Shown: positions 25,696-35,593 of the stretch, piece after piece | Layout: every line of letters begins with the position of its first letter | How positions within the stretch are numbered: the first letter of the stretch is position 1 | NCBI GenBank assembly: GCA_964371055.1 | Contig: CAYJLF010000011.1 | Coordinates: 103,834-167,833 of the forward strand | From: CAYJLF01 sp964371055 | Lineage (GTDB): Bacteria > Eisenbacteria > RBG-16-71-46 > CAIMUX01 | Length of the DNA: 64,000 bases | Reading direction: 5' to 3' | Made by a program: the position numbers and the translations under genes | Notes under the pieces: generated by a model | Told to the model about the DNA's origin: nothing | The model's database searches: none | What the model saw: the letters and a program-made list of their open reading frames with translations, nothing else

Positions 25696-28149
25696 ATGGC
25701 TCGAATGGACTCGAGAGGCGACGAGAGCCCGGCGGGCGCCGGAGCTCGGCGCGAAGCGAAGACGACCGCCCCGGGGTCACGGGGCGCGGAGCCGGGGATC
25801 ACTCCGGCTGACCCGGTCGCCGGCCGATCGACATCCCGCACCCTCGCCGGATCGATGAGGCGAGGCATCACGATCCCGCGCCGCTTCACCCACCCCTCGT
25901 CTCATCCGTTCGACGGAGTGACCTGGGAGCTTCGGACCGCCGCCCTGACGAACGAGCGCGGCGAAGTCCTCTTCGAGCAGCAGGGAGTCGAAGTCCCCTC
26001 GTTCTGGTCGCAGATGGCGACCAATGTCGTCGCCTCGAAGTACTTCAACGGCGCGGTCGGCACTCCCGAGCGCGAGCGTTCCGTCAAACAGCTCGTCGGG
26101 CGGGTCGTCAGCTCGATCACCCGCTGGGGGCGCGAGCAGCAGGTCTTCGACACGCCGGCCGACGCCGACGCTTTCGAGGCGGAGTTGACGCATCTCCTCG
26201 TGCACCAGATGGCGGCCTTCAACTCCCCCGTCTGGTTCAACGTCGGCATCGAGGAGAAGCCCCAGTGCTCCGCCTGCTTCATCAACTCCGTCCGCGACAC
26301 CATGGACTCGATCCTCGAGCTCGCGAAGACCGAGGGGATGCTCTTCAAATGGGGTTCCGGCTCCGGCACGAACTTCTCCAGCCTCCGTTCCTCGCGCGAG
26401 CCGCTCTCCAGCGGAGGCACTGCCTCGGGACCGGTCTCCTTCATGAAGGGATACGACGCGTTCGCCGGCGTGATCAAGTCGGGCGGCAAGACCCGCCGCG
26501 CGGCCAAGATGGTCATCCTGAACATCGATCACCCGGATATCCAGGAATACATCTGGTGCAAGGCCGAGGAGGAGAAGAAGGCGTGGACCTTGATCGACGC
26601 CGGCTATGACGGATCCCTCACCGGGCCGGCCTATGCCAGCGTCTTCTTCCAGAACTCGAACAACTCGGTGCGGGTGACCGACGCCTTCATGGAGGCGGTG
26701 GAGAAGGACGCCCTCTGGCAGACCCGCGCGGTCCTCTCCGGCGAGCCGGTCGACACCTACCGGGCCCGGGACCTCTTCCGCTCGATGGCGGACGCCGCCT
26801 GGATCTGCGGCGACCCGGGCATCCAGTATCACACGACGATCAACGAGTGGCACACCTGCGCCGATGCCGCGCCGATCAACGCCAGCAACCCTTGCAGCGA
26901 GTACATGTTCCTGGACGACACCGCCTGCAACCTGGCCAGCCTGAACCTGATGAAGTTCCGTACGCCGACCGGTGAACTGGACATCGACGCCTTCCGCCAC
27001 GCCGTGCACCTCGTGACGACGGCGCAGGAGATCATCGTCGACGCGGCCAGCTACCCGACCCCTTCGATCGGGAGGAACAGCCACGCGTATCGCCCGCTCG
27101 GGCTGGGCTACGCGAACCTCGGAAGCTTGCTGATGGCCCGGGGTATCCCCTACGACAGCGAGCAGGGGCGCCACACGGCGGCGGCGATCACGGCCCTGAT
27201 GACCGGCCAAGCCTACGCGACCTCGGCCGAGATCGCCGCGGGAGGGGGACCGTTCCCGGGTTACGACGCCAACCGCGGGTCGATGCTGCATGTGATCGAA
27301 AGACATCGGCGGGCGGTCGATCGCATCGATCCGGGACTGGTTCCGGAGCGCATGCTGACCGCGGCCCGCCAGGCGTGGGAGCGGGCGGAGGAACTGGGAC
27401 GCGAACACGGATATCGCAACGCCCAGGCCACCGTGCTCGCGCCCACCGGCACCATCGCCTTCATGATGGACTGCGACACGACCGGGATCGAGCCCGACAT
27501 CGCGCTCATCAAGTACAAGAAGCTCGTCGGGGGCGGGATGCTGAAGATCGTCAACCAGACCGTCCCCGAGGCGCTGCAGTACCTCGGCTATCCGCCCGAC
27601 CAAAGGGACGCGATCCTCGAGCACCTCGAGGATCAGGAGACGATCGAGGGCGCGCCACACCTGCGGCCCGAACACCTGCCGGTCTTCGATTGCGCATTCA
27701 AGCCGCTGCGCGGCCAGCGCTCGATCCACTACATGGGCCACGTGCGAATGATGGCGGCGGTGCAGCCTTTCCTCTCCGGCGCCATCAGCAAGACGGTCAA
27801 CATGCCGGCGGAGGCGACGGTCGAGGACATCGAGCGCGTCTACCTCGAAGCCTGGAAACTCGGGCTGAAGTCGGTGGCGATCTATCGCGACGGGTGCAAG
27901 CGCACGCAACCGCTCAACACGGGCAAGGGAAACGCCGGCGCCAAGGCCGCGGTCGGCACGGTGCGCACCGCCGCTCTCTCCGAACCGGCCGCCGCCGCCC
28001 AGCCATCGACCGGATCCCCGGCGGCCCGTCCACCGACCGGCGAGGCGCCGGCCGCCGCTCCGGCCGCGCCCGCCCCCGTCGCGGGGCCGGCCGGGCCGCC
28101 GCGCCCACGGGGCCCCCCGACCCGCGTGTGCCCGGGCCACAAATTGTAG
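25696..28149 (+). CDS. nrdJ: adenosylcobalamin-dependent (class II) ribonucleotide reductase, main part, ends at in-frame TAG
   Basis: This enzyme makes deoxyribonucleotides with an AdoCbl-generated thiyl radical, with or without oxygen. The 817 residues before the stop hold the catalytic barrel: PVWFNVG, CSACFINSV (redox Cys), KWGSGSGTN, NASNPCSEYMFLDDTACNL (catalytic Asn/Cys/Glu and the second redox Cys), and VLAPTGTIAFMMDCDTTGIEPD. An Ala/Pro-rich linker follows. Start ATG 25696 has GGAGG five bases upstream; the longer open frame runs into the NrdR-like operators. The frame is then cut by TAG (28147-28149) in the context HKL-stop-LGGHEGY, and homology resumes at the next codon. Read through, the protein would be 989 residues, with the stop at codon 818. 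Confidence 0.9.
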   Translation: MARMDSRGDESPAGAGARREAKTTAPGSRGAEPGITPADPVAGRSTSRTLAGSMRRGITIPRRFTHPSSHPFDGVTWELRTAALTNERGEVLFEQQGVEVPSFWSQMATNVVASKYFNGAVGTPERERSVKQLVGRVVSSITRWGREQQVFDTPADADAFEAELTHLLVHQMAAFNSPVWFNVGIEEKPQCSACFINSVRDTMDSILELAKTEGMLFKWGSGSGTNFSSLRSSREPLSSGGTASGPVSFMKGYDAFAGVIKSGGKTRRAAKMVILNIDHPDIQEYIWCKAEEEKKAWTLIDAGYDGSLTGPAYASVFFQNSNNSVRVTDAFMEAVEKDALWQTRAVLSGEPVDTYRARDLFRSMADAAWICGDPGIQYHTTINEWHTCADAAPINASNPCSEYMFLDDTACNLASLNLMKFRTPTGELDIDAFRHAVHLVTTAQEIIVDAASYPTPSIGRNSHAYRPLGLGYANLGSLLMARGIPYDSEQGRHTAAAITALMTGQAYATSAEIAAGGGPFPGYDANRGSMLHVIERHRRAVDRIDPGLVPERMLTAARQAWERAEELGREHGYRNAQATVLAPTGTIAFMMDCDTTGIEPDIALIKYKKLVGGGMLKIVNQTVPEALQYLGYPPDQRDAILEHLEDQETIEGAPHLRPEHLPVFDCAFKPLRGQRSIHYMGHVRMMAAVQPFLSGAISKTVNMPAEATVEDIERVYLEAWKLGLKSVAIYRDGCKRTQPLNTGKGNAGAKAAVGTVRTAALSEPAAAAQPSTGSPAARPPTGEAPAAAPAAPAPVAGPAGPPRPRGPPTRVCPGHKL

Positions 28150-28665
28150 CTGGGCGGTCACGAGGGGTATGTCACGGCCGGCCTGTACGATGACGGCGCG
28201 CCGGGCGAGATCTTCATCGTCATGGCGAAGGAAGGGAGCGTGATCTCCGGGATGGTCGACTCGTTCGCCACCGCGATCTCCCTCGCTCTGCAGTACGGCG
28301 TTCCACTCAAGGTCCTGGTCGACAAGTTCGTCAACGTCCGCTTCGAACCCTCGGGCATCACCACCAACCCCGAGATCCGTTTCGCCAAGTCGATCACCGA
28401 CTACGTATTCCGCTGGCTCGCCCAGCGTTTTCTCCCCGATCACCCGGTGGTGAGCGAAGGCTCGCACCACGTCAGCCCCGCGGGCCCGTCTGCGCCGGCA
28501 GATCCGTCGGGCCAGCCCGCGGCGCCGGCGGCGGGGGCGGGTGGCCCGGTGACACACGAGATGATGACCGACGCTCCCACCTGTCCTGAGTGCGGGGCTC
28601 TGATGACACGTAATGCTTCCTGCTACCGCTGCTACAACTGCGGAACGACGAACGGCTGCTCTTGA
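28150..28665 (+). CDS. nrdJ: class II ribonucleotide reductase C-terminal part, downstream of in-frame TAG
   Basis: Directly after the TAG, in the same frame, the sequence continues as the conserved NrdJ C-terminal region: LGGHEGYVTAGLYDDG, PGEIFIVMAKEGS, MVDSFATAISLALQYGVPL, LVDKFVNVRFEPSG and FRWLAQRFL. It ends with a zinc-type tail CPECGAL...CYRCYNCG, whose cysteines would re-reduce the active site. Separate translation could begin only at ATG 28222, inside conserved sequence and without a ribosome binding site, so this piece is best read as the missing end of nrdJ. Readthrough, a recent nonsense mutation and a sequencing error are the alternatives. Confidence 0.9.
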   Translation: MGGHEGYVTAGLYDDGAPGEIFIVMAKEGSVISGMVDSFATAISLALQYGVPLKVLVDKFVNVRFEPSGITTNPEIRFAKSITDYVFRWLAQRFLPDHPVVSEGSHHVSPAGPSAPADPSGQPAAPAAGAGGPVTHEMMTDAPTCPECGALMTRNASCYRCYNCGTTNGCS

Positions 28666-28695
28666 GCCGGCCCGCGCGAGCGGGGAGGCGGTTCG

Positions 28696-29262
28696 GTGCG
28701 GATCTACACACGCAAGGGTGACGGCGGCGAGACGGCGATGCTCGGCGGGGGTCGCATTCCGAAGTCGGATGCCCGGATCCGCGCGCTGGGCACTCTCGAC
28801 GAGCTGAACGCCGCGGTCGGAGTCGCGCTGGCTGAAACGGACTTCCCCGCGGCGCTTCGCGGCGCGCTCGCACGAGTGCAGAACGTCCTCTTCGAAGCGG
28901 GCGCCGTGCTCGCGTCCTCCGACGCGACGGCCCATGAGCTCTTCGACCGGGAGACGGCGTGGCTGGAGGAGACGATCGACGCGTGGGAATCCGAGTTGCC
29001 GGCGTTGACCCGGTTCGTCCTGCCGGGGGGCAGCCGGGCGGGAGCCATGCTCCACTGGGTGCGGACGGTGGCGCGGCGCGGGGAGTGCCAGGTCGTGGAG
29101 GCGTTCGCCGCCGATCCCGCGCGCCTGGCTGTCCTCACCTGGCTGAACCGTCTTTCCGACGCCCTCTTCGTCGCTGCCCGCACGGCCAATCGACTGGCCG
29201 GCGTCGGGGAGACACAGTGGGTATCCAGGCGCGACACTGGCCAAGAGGGTTCGGCCGCATGA
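28696..29262 (+). CDS. cob(I)alamin adenosyltransferase, PduO/MMAB type
   Basis: This enzyme makes adenosylcobalamin from cob(I)alamin and ATP. The 188-residue protein has the N-terminal IYTRKGDGGETAML (ATP site), ALGTLDELNAAVG, and the C-terminal arginine-rich core WVRTVARRGECQVVE and WLNRLSDALFVAAR. It starts at GTG 28696 behind GGGGAGG, 30 bases after nrdJ, and probably shares its message. It thus supplies the cofactor for the reductase before it and the acyl-CoA mutase after it. Confidence 0.95.
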   Translation: MRIYTRKGDGGETAMLGGGRIPKSDARIRALGTLDELNAAVGVALAETDFPAALRGALARVQNVLFEAGAVLASSDATAHELFDRETAWLEETIDAWESELPALTRFVLPGGSRAGAMLHWVRTVARRGECQVVEAFAADPARLAVLTWLNRLSDALFVAARTANRLAGVGETQWVSRRDTGQEGSAA

Positions 29263-29305
29263 AGTCGGGAGCATCTGGCAGCGTGCTGGAGGGGATTCGA
29301 TGATT

Positions 29306-29425
29306 GGGGGGGCCGGTCTCTGTCTCCCGCTCAAGTCGTCCTGGGCCAGGGAAAGGCAGGGGTGATCGCTATGCCTTCGGCTCCAGGGAAGGAGCAGGAT
29401 GACCAGTTGGAGTGACCGGCCCCCG
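29306..29425. repeat. inverted-repeat-bounded element, ~120 bp: MITE or structured RNA
   Basis: The segment is closed by a perfect 11-base inverted repeat, GGGGGCCGGTC (29308-29318) and GACCGGCCCCC (29414-29424). Inside are further stems: CTCC/GGAG (29324/29409), TCGTCCTG/CAGGATGA (29336/29395, one G-T pair), AGGCA/TGCCT (29354/29372) and CTCC-AGGGAA-GGAG (29381-29394). Together they fold into a long arm with a three-way junction. It could be a miniature inverted-repeat element, a small RNA, or the 3' end/terminator of the nrdJ-adenosyltransferase unit. I see no match to RNase P or tmRNA; the weak likeness to SRP RNA is only in the first 30 bases. Confidence 0.55.
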
Positions 29426-29683
29426 CAAACTTGCACCGCAGTAAACCGCCTGAAAGGCATCCGAACTACGGGCTAATTGCAGAGAACCCGAAGAACAGCC
29501 TAACTATAGCAGAATTCGGCCGGTAACGCACTAGAAAACGTAAACTCCGCTTTCCATATGCCGTTAACCGGGGAAGGCAGCGGGGACCGGCCTGAATTCG
29601 GGTTGACCACGGCGTCGGGATGGGGGTTCCATCAGACCGTCCCCATCATGAGGGCAGGCTCCTGGGAGGGAGGGGAGGGCGCG
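29426..29683. other. AT-richer non-coding stretch before the ACT gene
   Basis: These 258 bases are less GC-rich than the surroundings (for example 29460-29560) and hold no protein-like frame. GAATTCGG occurs at 29512 and again at 29593, in contexts resembling the 22-base repeats at the other end of the ACT gene (30135 onward). I see no clear promoter. Lower GC with repeat scraps suggests insertion debris. Confidence 0.3.
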
Positions 29684-30148
29684 ATGGAATCTCTTCGAGC
29701 GATCGCCAACCGCAACGTCACCAAGATCACGTACGTCGGCGTGCCCGATCACCCCGGGATTGCGGCGGACATCTTCGGTGCACTCGGGCGCAAGGACATC
29801 AACGTCGAACTGGTTGTCTCGACCGGAGGCCAGCACGGCACCGCGGACATCTCGCTGGCCGTCGCCCGTAACCAGGAGGACTCGTGCCATGCCGAGCTCG
29901 AGGCGATCCGCGGCGAGATCGGCGCGAAGGGGCTGGTGAGGAACACCCACGTCGCGCTCGTCAGCTTACTCGGCCACGGGCTTCAGACTGAACCCGGCAT
30001 CGCGGGCCGGATGTTCGGGGCCCTTTCCCGGGCCGGGATCAACATCGAGGCGATTGCGACCTCGATGTCCTCGGTCACGTGCATGATCGAGGAACGCCAC
30101 TGTGAGGCGGCCCTCGCGGCCTTGAACGAGGAATTCGGGCTGGCTTGA
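29684..30148 (+). CDS. double ACT-domain protein, aspartokinase-regulatory-like
   Basis: The 154-residue protein consists of two ACT domains: THITYVGVPDHPG-like ligand loop at ~15-30 (here KITYVGVPDHPGIAADIFGA) with INVELVVSTGG, and a second at ~85-150 with TEPGIAGRMFGALSRAGINIE and IATSMSSVTCMIEE. The pattern matches the regulatory half of aspartate kinase, without the kinase domain. It may be a stand-alone amino-acid-sensing subunit. Start ATG 29684 has GGGGAGG upstream. Its last codons and stop lie in the first unit of a 22-base tandem repeat. Confidence 0.8.
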   Translation: MESLRAIANRNVTKITYVGVPDHPGIAADIFGALGRKDINVELVVSTGGQHGTADISLAVARNQEDSCHAELEAIRGEIGAKGLVRNTHVALVSLLGHGLQTEPGIAGRMFGALSRAGINIEAIATSMSSVTCMIEERHCEAALAALNEEFGLA

Positions 30149-30196
30149 CCGAAAACTCGGGCTGGCCTGACCGAAAACTCGGGCTGGCCTGATCGA
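30135..30196 (+). repeat. 22-bp tandem repeat at the ACT gene stop
   Basis: A 22-base unit starts at 30135, 30157 and 30179 (the last partial), each beginning TCGGGCTGGC(C/T)TGA and the first two ending CCGAAAAC. Each copy repeats the gene's final Gly-Leu-Ala codons and its TGA stop, so the end of the coding region itself was duplicated. A related sequence with GAATTCGGG lies upstream of the gene near 29593. Confidence 0.8.
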
Positions 30197-30269
30197 CGGG
30201 CGGCCAGGCGCTCCTCGGTCCGGGTCGACGGCGACCATAGATCCACTCCCCGCGGGCGGGTCTCGGTCG

Positions 30270-30299
30270 GTGACGGGCGCGCGTCGCGTCTGCTATCCT
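30270..30299 (+). promoter_or_regulatory. candidate promoter of the acyl-CoA mutase gene
   Basis: GTGACG (30270-30275) and an extended -10, TGC-TATCCT (30291-30299), are separated by 18 bases. Transcription would start near 30306, giving a ~36-base leader that contains the GGGAGGAG ribosome binding site of the gene at 30342. Confidence 0.4.
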
Positions 30300-30341
30300 C
30301 TCCCGTTCGATGACACCGTCCCCACGGGAGGAGATCGCCCC

Positions 30342-32038
<1,697 letters not shown>

Positions 32039-32042
<4 letters not shown>

Positions 32043-32072
32043 CCGGGTGCTGAAGAACGCAGCACCCGCTAG
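32039..32072. repeat. 34-bp relic: fused ends of a CTAG element
   Basis: The sequence runs from CTAG to CTAG. Its first 20 bases match the long element's terminal repeat CTAGCAGGGTGCTGAAAAAC at 18 positions, and its last 13 match the opposite end with one deletion. It is therefore a left end joined to a right end, with the middle lost. It folds into a 9-base-pair hairpin (32044-32052/32060-32068) right after the mutase stop, and may act as a terminator. The mutase TAG (32040-32042) is inside its first CTAG. Confidence 0.75.
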
Positions 32073-32348
32073 CAGGGTGCTGGAAAACTGGGCCCGCCGC
32101 GCCGGCGAGCACTTGCGAGCCGATCGAGGCGCGAGGAGGATGGCGATGCCAAGGCGTATCGCGGACGACGAGCAACGACGAGTGGCGACGCAAGTGCCGA
32201 CGGCCCTATGGGTTCGGGCGGCGATCGGCCACCTGCCTCGTTGCGCCTCCTCGAAGATGCACCCTGGCATCGACTTCGTCGGCGCGCCTCGCATCTGACC
32301 GATCGGCGCTCCGAACGCGGGTGGCCTGGTTTTTCAGCACCCTGCTAG
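32069..32348. mobile_element. miniature inverted-repeat element, CTAG ends
   Basis: The 280-base element has 20-base terminal inverted repeats, CTAGCAGGGTGCTGGAAAAC on the left and the complement of CTAGCAGGGTGCTGAAAAAC on the right, with one mismatch. It holds no real protein frame, so it would be moved by a transposase elsewhere. CTAG at each end may be a 4-base target duplication. It shares its left CTAG (32069-32072) with the 34-base relic. The stop codon of the minus-strand sigma-54 activator (32345-32347) lies in its right CTAG. Confidence 0.8.
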
Positions 32349-34660
32349 TCCGGCTCGGGCGGCCCGTCGGGCGGGGCCGGATCTTCGACGCCGAGCCGCT
32401 TCATCTTGCTCAAGAGCGTGGTGCGGGAGATCCCTCCCAGCGCCCGCGCGGCGTGGGTGCGGTTCCAGTCGCTCACCTGCAGGGCGCGCACGATGAGGCG
32501 GCGCTCGATGCTGTCGAGGTAGGCGTCGAGTTCGAAACCCCCGAACGACGGAAGTTCGACCCCGGCGTGGGCCGGCGGTGCGTCCGCGTCCTCCGTCCCG
32601 GGCGGGCGGTCGTCCTCCTCTGCCCTGGTCCGGGCATCTCCGATGGCTTCGCGCGACCTCCCCCCGACCTCCGCGAAAAGGTCGCCCGCCGGCGAGTTGC
32701 CCCCTAGGTGCACCATCGCCGGCGTGATCTCCCGCGTGCCGATCGCGCGGGCCAGGTGGGAGGCCTGCAGGACGGCGGCCCGAAGCTCCCGTACGTTTCC
32801 GGGCCAGTCGAACGTCACGAGCCGGGCCAGCGCATCCTCCCGCCAGTGCAAGGACGCCCCGCCCGGCTCCGCCAGAAATCGCGCCGCCAGGAGCGGAATG
32901 TCGCCGGGGCGCTCGCGCAGCGGAGGAAGTCGGACCACGACTCCCCGGATGCGATGGAATAGGTCGAGGCGGAATCGCCCGGCCGCGATCTCCGAATCGA
33001 GATCGCGATGGGTGGCCGCGACCAGCCGCAGGGACGCACGGCGCGGCTTGAGATCTCCGAGGCGCCGCACTTCACCGCTTTCGAGAACGCGCAGCATCTT
33101 CATCTGCGCCTCGGGACCCATCTCCCCGATCTCATCCAAAAAGAGCGAGCCACCGTCGGCGGCCTCGATCAGCCCCGGCTTCTCCCCCGCCGCACCGGTG
33201 AACGCTCCTCGCGCGTGCCCGAAGAGCTCGCTTTCCAACAGGTCCCGGGGAATCGCTCCGCAGTGGATCGGAACGAACTCGCCTCCCAATCCACTCCAAC
33301 GGTGCACCGCCCGGGCCAGGACATCCTTCCCGGTCCCGCTCTCGCCGAGAATCAGGACCGGCAGGGGCGATCGCGCGAGCAGCCAGAGGGGCGCGAGCGC
33401 CCCCACCAGTCGACGATCCCGCGTCACGAAGCCCGCCTCGTCGAGCATCGCCTGGAAGCGCCGACGATCCAGCAGGAGCCGCGCTCGGTTTGCCGGATCG
33501 ACGGCGGGTGGCTCGAAGGTTGCCGGGGCCACCGCCTCGGCCACGCGAGTTGCGGCGGCGGGTCGTCCCAGCCGGTCGGCGCGGTCATCGCAGCGAAGCG
33601 CGCGCTCCTTCCACCCCTGTTGACGATAGAGCGCCGACGCGTGACGCAGTTCCGCCCGCGCGCGCGCGAGCAACCGCTCGGCGAGAGACGTGGGAATGGT
33701 GCCGACGGGGACGACGCCGGGGAGAGTGGCGGCATCGGGCGAGGGGAGGACCCAGAACGCGGCCTCCGCCCAAGCCTCGAGCGCGAGCGCCTTCGCCCAC
33801 GGCTCGCGGACGGACGCCGCGAGCGTGGACAGCGCGCGCATCAGCGTGTCGCGGCTCGCCCCCGACTCGTCCGGCATCCGTTCCTCGATGATCTGGATCA
33901 AGATCGGGACTACCCAGGCCGGGACCCTCCCGGCGCCACGCCCCGGATCGCGTTGCCAGCGCTGAAGCAACCTCTCCCGTTTCCCATGGTCCGGCGATCT
34001 CCACCGTGGCGGCCCTTCGAGCGACCAGGTGAGCCGGCCCCACGATCCCGCGGCCGGCTGGTCCGCTCGCGGCGGCCGCCCCCGCCCGGCGGCGATTTCG
34101 TCCCGGCCCCGGCTCCAGGCGAGGGCGCGCTGTTCCGCCGCGGAGACCGGCGCGGCGGGGCCACGGAGCAATCTAAGCTCGGCGGCTCGCACCCAGAGCG
34201 CGGACGACAGGAGTTTTGTCCACCGGCCGCGCCAGGCGGTGCGGAGCACCAATGCCAGCGAGCGCCGGAACCGGACCCCGTCGCCCAGGTGGAAGTGGCA
34301 TACGGCTCGCGCCAGGAAGATCCATCCGGCGGCGCTGCCGCCGAACGCGCCGCGAGCCGCGAGCTGCCCGCAGAGCTGGTCGATCGTCTCGAGCGCCTCG
34401 AGCCAGAGACCATCCTCGATCTGCCAGCGAAGCAGGCGGAACCGATCGCGGAGTCGGACCAGAGTCGATCCACCCCGGAGCGCGACCAACGCGCGTTGGA
34501 GGTCCACGGCCGCACGCGGGCGCCCGGCGCCGCGAAGCTGCCACGCGCGCCGCCGCCATCCCCGCGCCCGGGAAGAGCCCTGCCGCCTTCCCGATCGATC
34601 GTCCCCACCCGGCCGCAGTCGAGGCCCCGTCAGTTCGCGATCCGTCCCCAAGATCGTCAT
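32345..34660 (-). CDS. sigma-54-dependent transcriptional activator
   Basis: The 771-residue activator has no phosphorylation receiver. Residues ~1-420 are Arg/Leu/Ala-rich helices that look like degenerate TPR repeats. Then comes the AAA+ domain (~440-665) with Walker A LGESGTGKD, the sigma-54 contact loop ELFGHARGAFTGA, Walker B GSLFLDEIGE and the Arg-finger region FRLDLFHRI. A C-terminal Fis-type helix-turn-helix (NRTHAARAL, SRTTLLSKMKRLG) ends the fold. The start at ATG 34660 has GGGGGG upstream; the frame is open 88 codons further but is not protein-like. The last codons read PPEPD, then a TAG supplied by the mobile element end. Confidence 0.9.
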   Translation of the reverse strand: MTILGTDRELTGPRLRPGGDDRSGRRQGSSRARGWRRRAWQLRGAGRPRAAVDLQRALVALRGGSTLVRLRDRFRLLRWQIEDGLWLEALETIDQLCGQLAARGAFGGSAAGWIFLARAVCHFHLGDGVRFRRSLALVLRTAWRGRWTKLLSSALWVRAAELRLLRGPAAPVSAAEQRALAWSRGRDEIAAGRGRPPRADQPAAGSWGRLTWSLEGPPRWRSPDHGKRERLLQRWQRDPGRGAGRVPAWVVPILIQIIEERMPDESGASRDTLMRALSTLAASVREPWAKALALEAWAEAAFWVLPSPDAATLPGVVPVGTIPTSLAERLLARARAELRHASALYRQQGWKERALRCDDRADRLGRPAAATRVAEAVAPATFEPPAVDPANRARLLLDRRRFQAMLDEAGFVTRDRRLVGALAPLWLLARSPLPVLILGESGTGKDVLARAVHRWSGLGGEFVPIHCGAIPRDLLESELFGHARGAFTGAAGEKPGLIEAADGGSLFLDEIGEMGPEAQMKMLRVLESGEVRRLGDLKPRRASLRLVAATHRDLDSEIAAGRFRLDLFHRIRGVVVRLPPLRERPGDIPLLAARFLAEPGGASLHWREDALARLVTFDWPGNVRELRAAVLQASHLARAIGTREITPAMVHLGGNSPAGDLFAEVGGRSREAIGDARTRAEEDDRPPGTEDADAPPAHAGVELPSFGGFELDAYLDSIERRLIVRALQVSDWNRTHAARALGGISRTTLLSKMKRLGVEDPAPPDGPPEPD

Positions 34661-34925
34661 CTGCCCCCCACGCGCTCCCGTTTGTCCCGTTCGCTCTCCC
34701 GGCCGCGTTGTGCGGCGAATCGTCGGTGCAAGAAGCGGGCCGGCGCGGCCGGTGCGGTCGGGCGGAGACGATCCGACGTTCGTGAGGCTGTGTTGATGCG
34801 ACGTTTCCGATGGCTGGGGCGGCCTGAACTCCCCGTGCGTCGCGACCGCTTTCCGGCAAGAGGTGGACCGCGGGCATGCCCGCGGCATGCCCGCGGCATG
34901 CCCGGGCCGGCGGCCTCGCACCACC
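34661..34925. other. intergenic region with GGCATGCCCGC repeats
   Basis: These 265 bases lie upstream of the sigma-54 activator gene and just past the dedA stop. The only feature is three tandem copies of an 11-base palindromic unit GGCATGCCCGC at about 34872-34904, which could cruciform or be a protein-binding array. No promoter is clear. Confidence 0.45.
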
Positions 34926-35582
34926 TTACTCGGGCAAGGTCGCCAGCCTCCGCTTCCGGTGACGAACGAACGCGAGGAGGGCGGGCGAGACCGAGATCGC
35001 GACGATGGCTAGGATCACAAGGGAGAAGTGCTTCCGGACGACGGGGATGCTCCCGAACCAGAGGCCGGCCAGCGTGAACAAGCCGACCCAGACGACGCCG
35101 CCGATGATGTTGTAGGCGGCGAACCTCGGGTAGGTCATCGAGCCAACTCCCGCGACAAAGGGAGCGAATGTGCGGATGATCGGGAGAAAGCGAGCGAGAA
35201 TGATCGTCTTTCCGCCGTGCCTTTCGTAGAAGGCATGCGCCCGATCCAGGTGCCGCCGGTTGAGGAGCCGCACATCATCGCGGCGGAAGATCCCGGGACC
35301 GACTCGACGCCCGATCGAGTAGTTCACCGTGTCGCCGAGGATCGCCGCAAAGCCGAGGAGTGGCAGCACAACGCCGATCTCGAGCGACCCGAGGGCTGCC
35401 AGCGTCCCCACGGCGAAGAGGAGGGAATCGCCGGGGAGAAACGGCGTAATGACCAATCCAGTCTCACAGAAGATCACGAGGAACAGGATGACGTAAGTCC
35501 AAGTGCCGTAGTCGCGGACGATGTCTCCCAGGTGACGGTCGAGGTGGATAAAGAGGTCGAACAGGGCCGCGAGAATTTCCAT
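34926..35582 (-). CDS. DedA family membrane protein
   Basis: The 218-residue polytopic protein has the DedA/SNARE-associated pattern: FCETGLVITPFLPGDSLLF after the first helix, ILGDTVNYSIGRRVG, and the amphipathic re-entrant motif ARFLPIIRTFAPFVAG followed by YNIIGGVVWVGLF. DedA proteins act as lipid-carrier translocases, for example of undecaprenyl phosphate, and support envelope homeostasis. The 68-residue gene upstream ends 11 bases before its start, so they are probably cotranscribed. Confidence 0.93.
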   Translation of the reverse strand: MEILAALFDLFIHLDRHLGDIVRDYGTWTYVILFLVIFCETGLVITPFLPGDSLLFAVGTLAALGSLEIGVVLPLLGFAAILGDTVNYSIGRRVGPGIFRRDDVRLLNRRHLDRAHAFYERHGGKTIILARFLPIIRTFAPFVAGVGSMTYPRFAAYNIIGGVVWVGLFTLAGLWFGSIPVVRKHFSLVILAIVAISVSPALLAFVRHRKRRLATLPE

Positions 35583-35593
35583 GCTGCCGGGGC

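Noticed and set aside
25777..29460. 1227-codon open frame on the minus strand across nrdJ and the adenosyltransferase gene
   Set aside because: It is antisense to clearly conserved genes, is rich in Arg/Gly/Asp/Val repeats typical of GC-rich shadow frames, and has no recognisable motif.
29290..29560. tmRNA, SRP RNA or RNase P RNA at 29.3 kb
   Set aside because: GATTCGA and the GGGGG start recall tmRNA and the TCTCCCGC stretch recalls SRP RNA, but there is no tag reading frame, no T-arm/CCA end, and no conserved SRP tip (GGAAGGxAGCAGC with its opposite strand).
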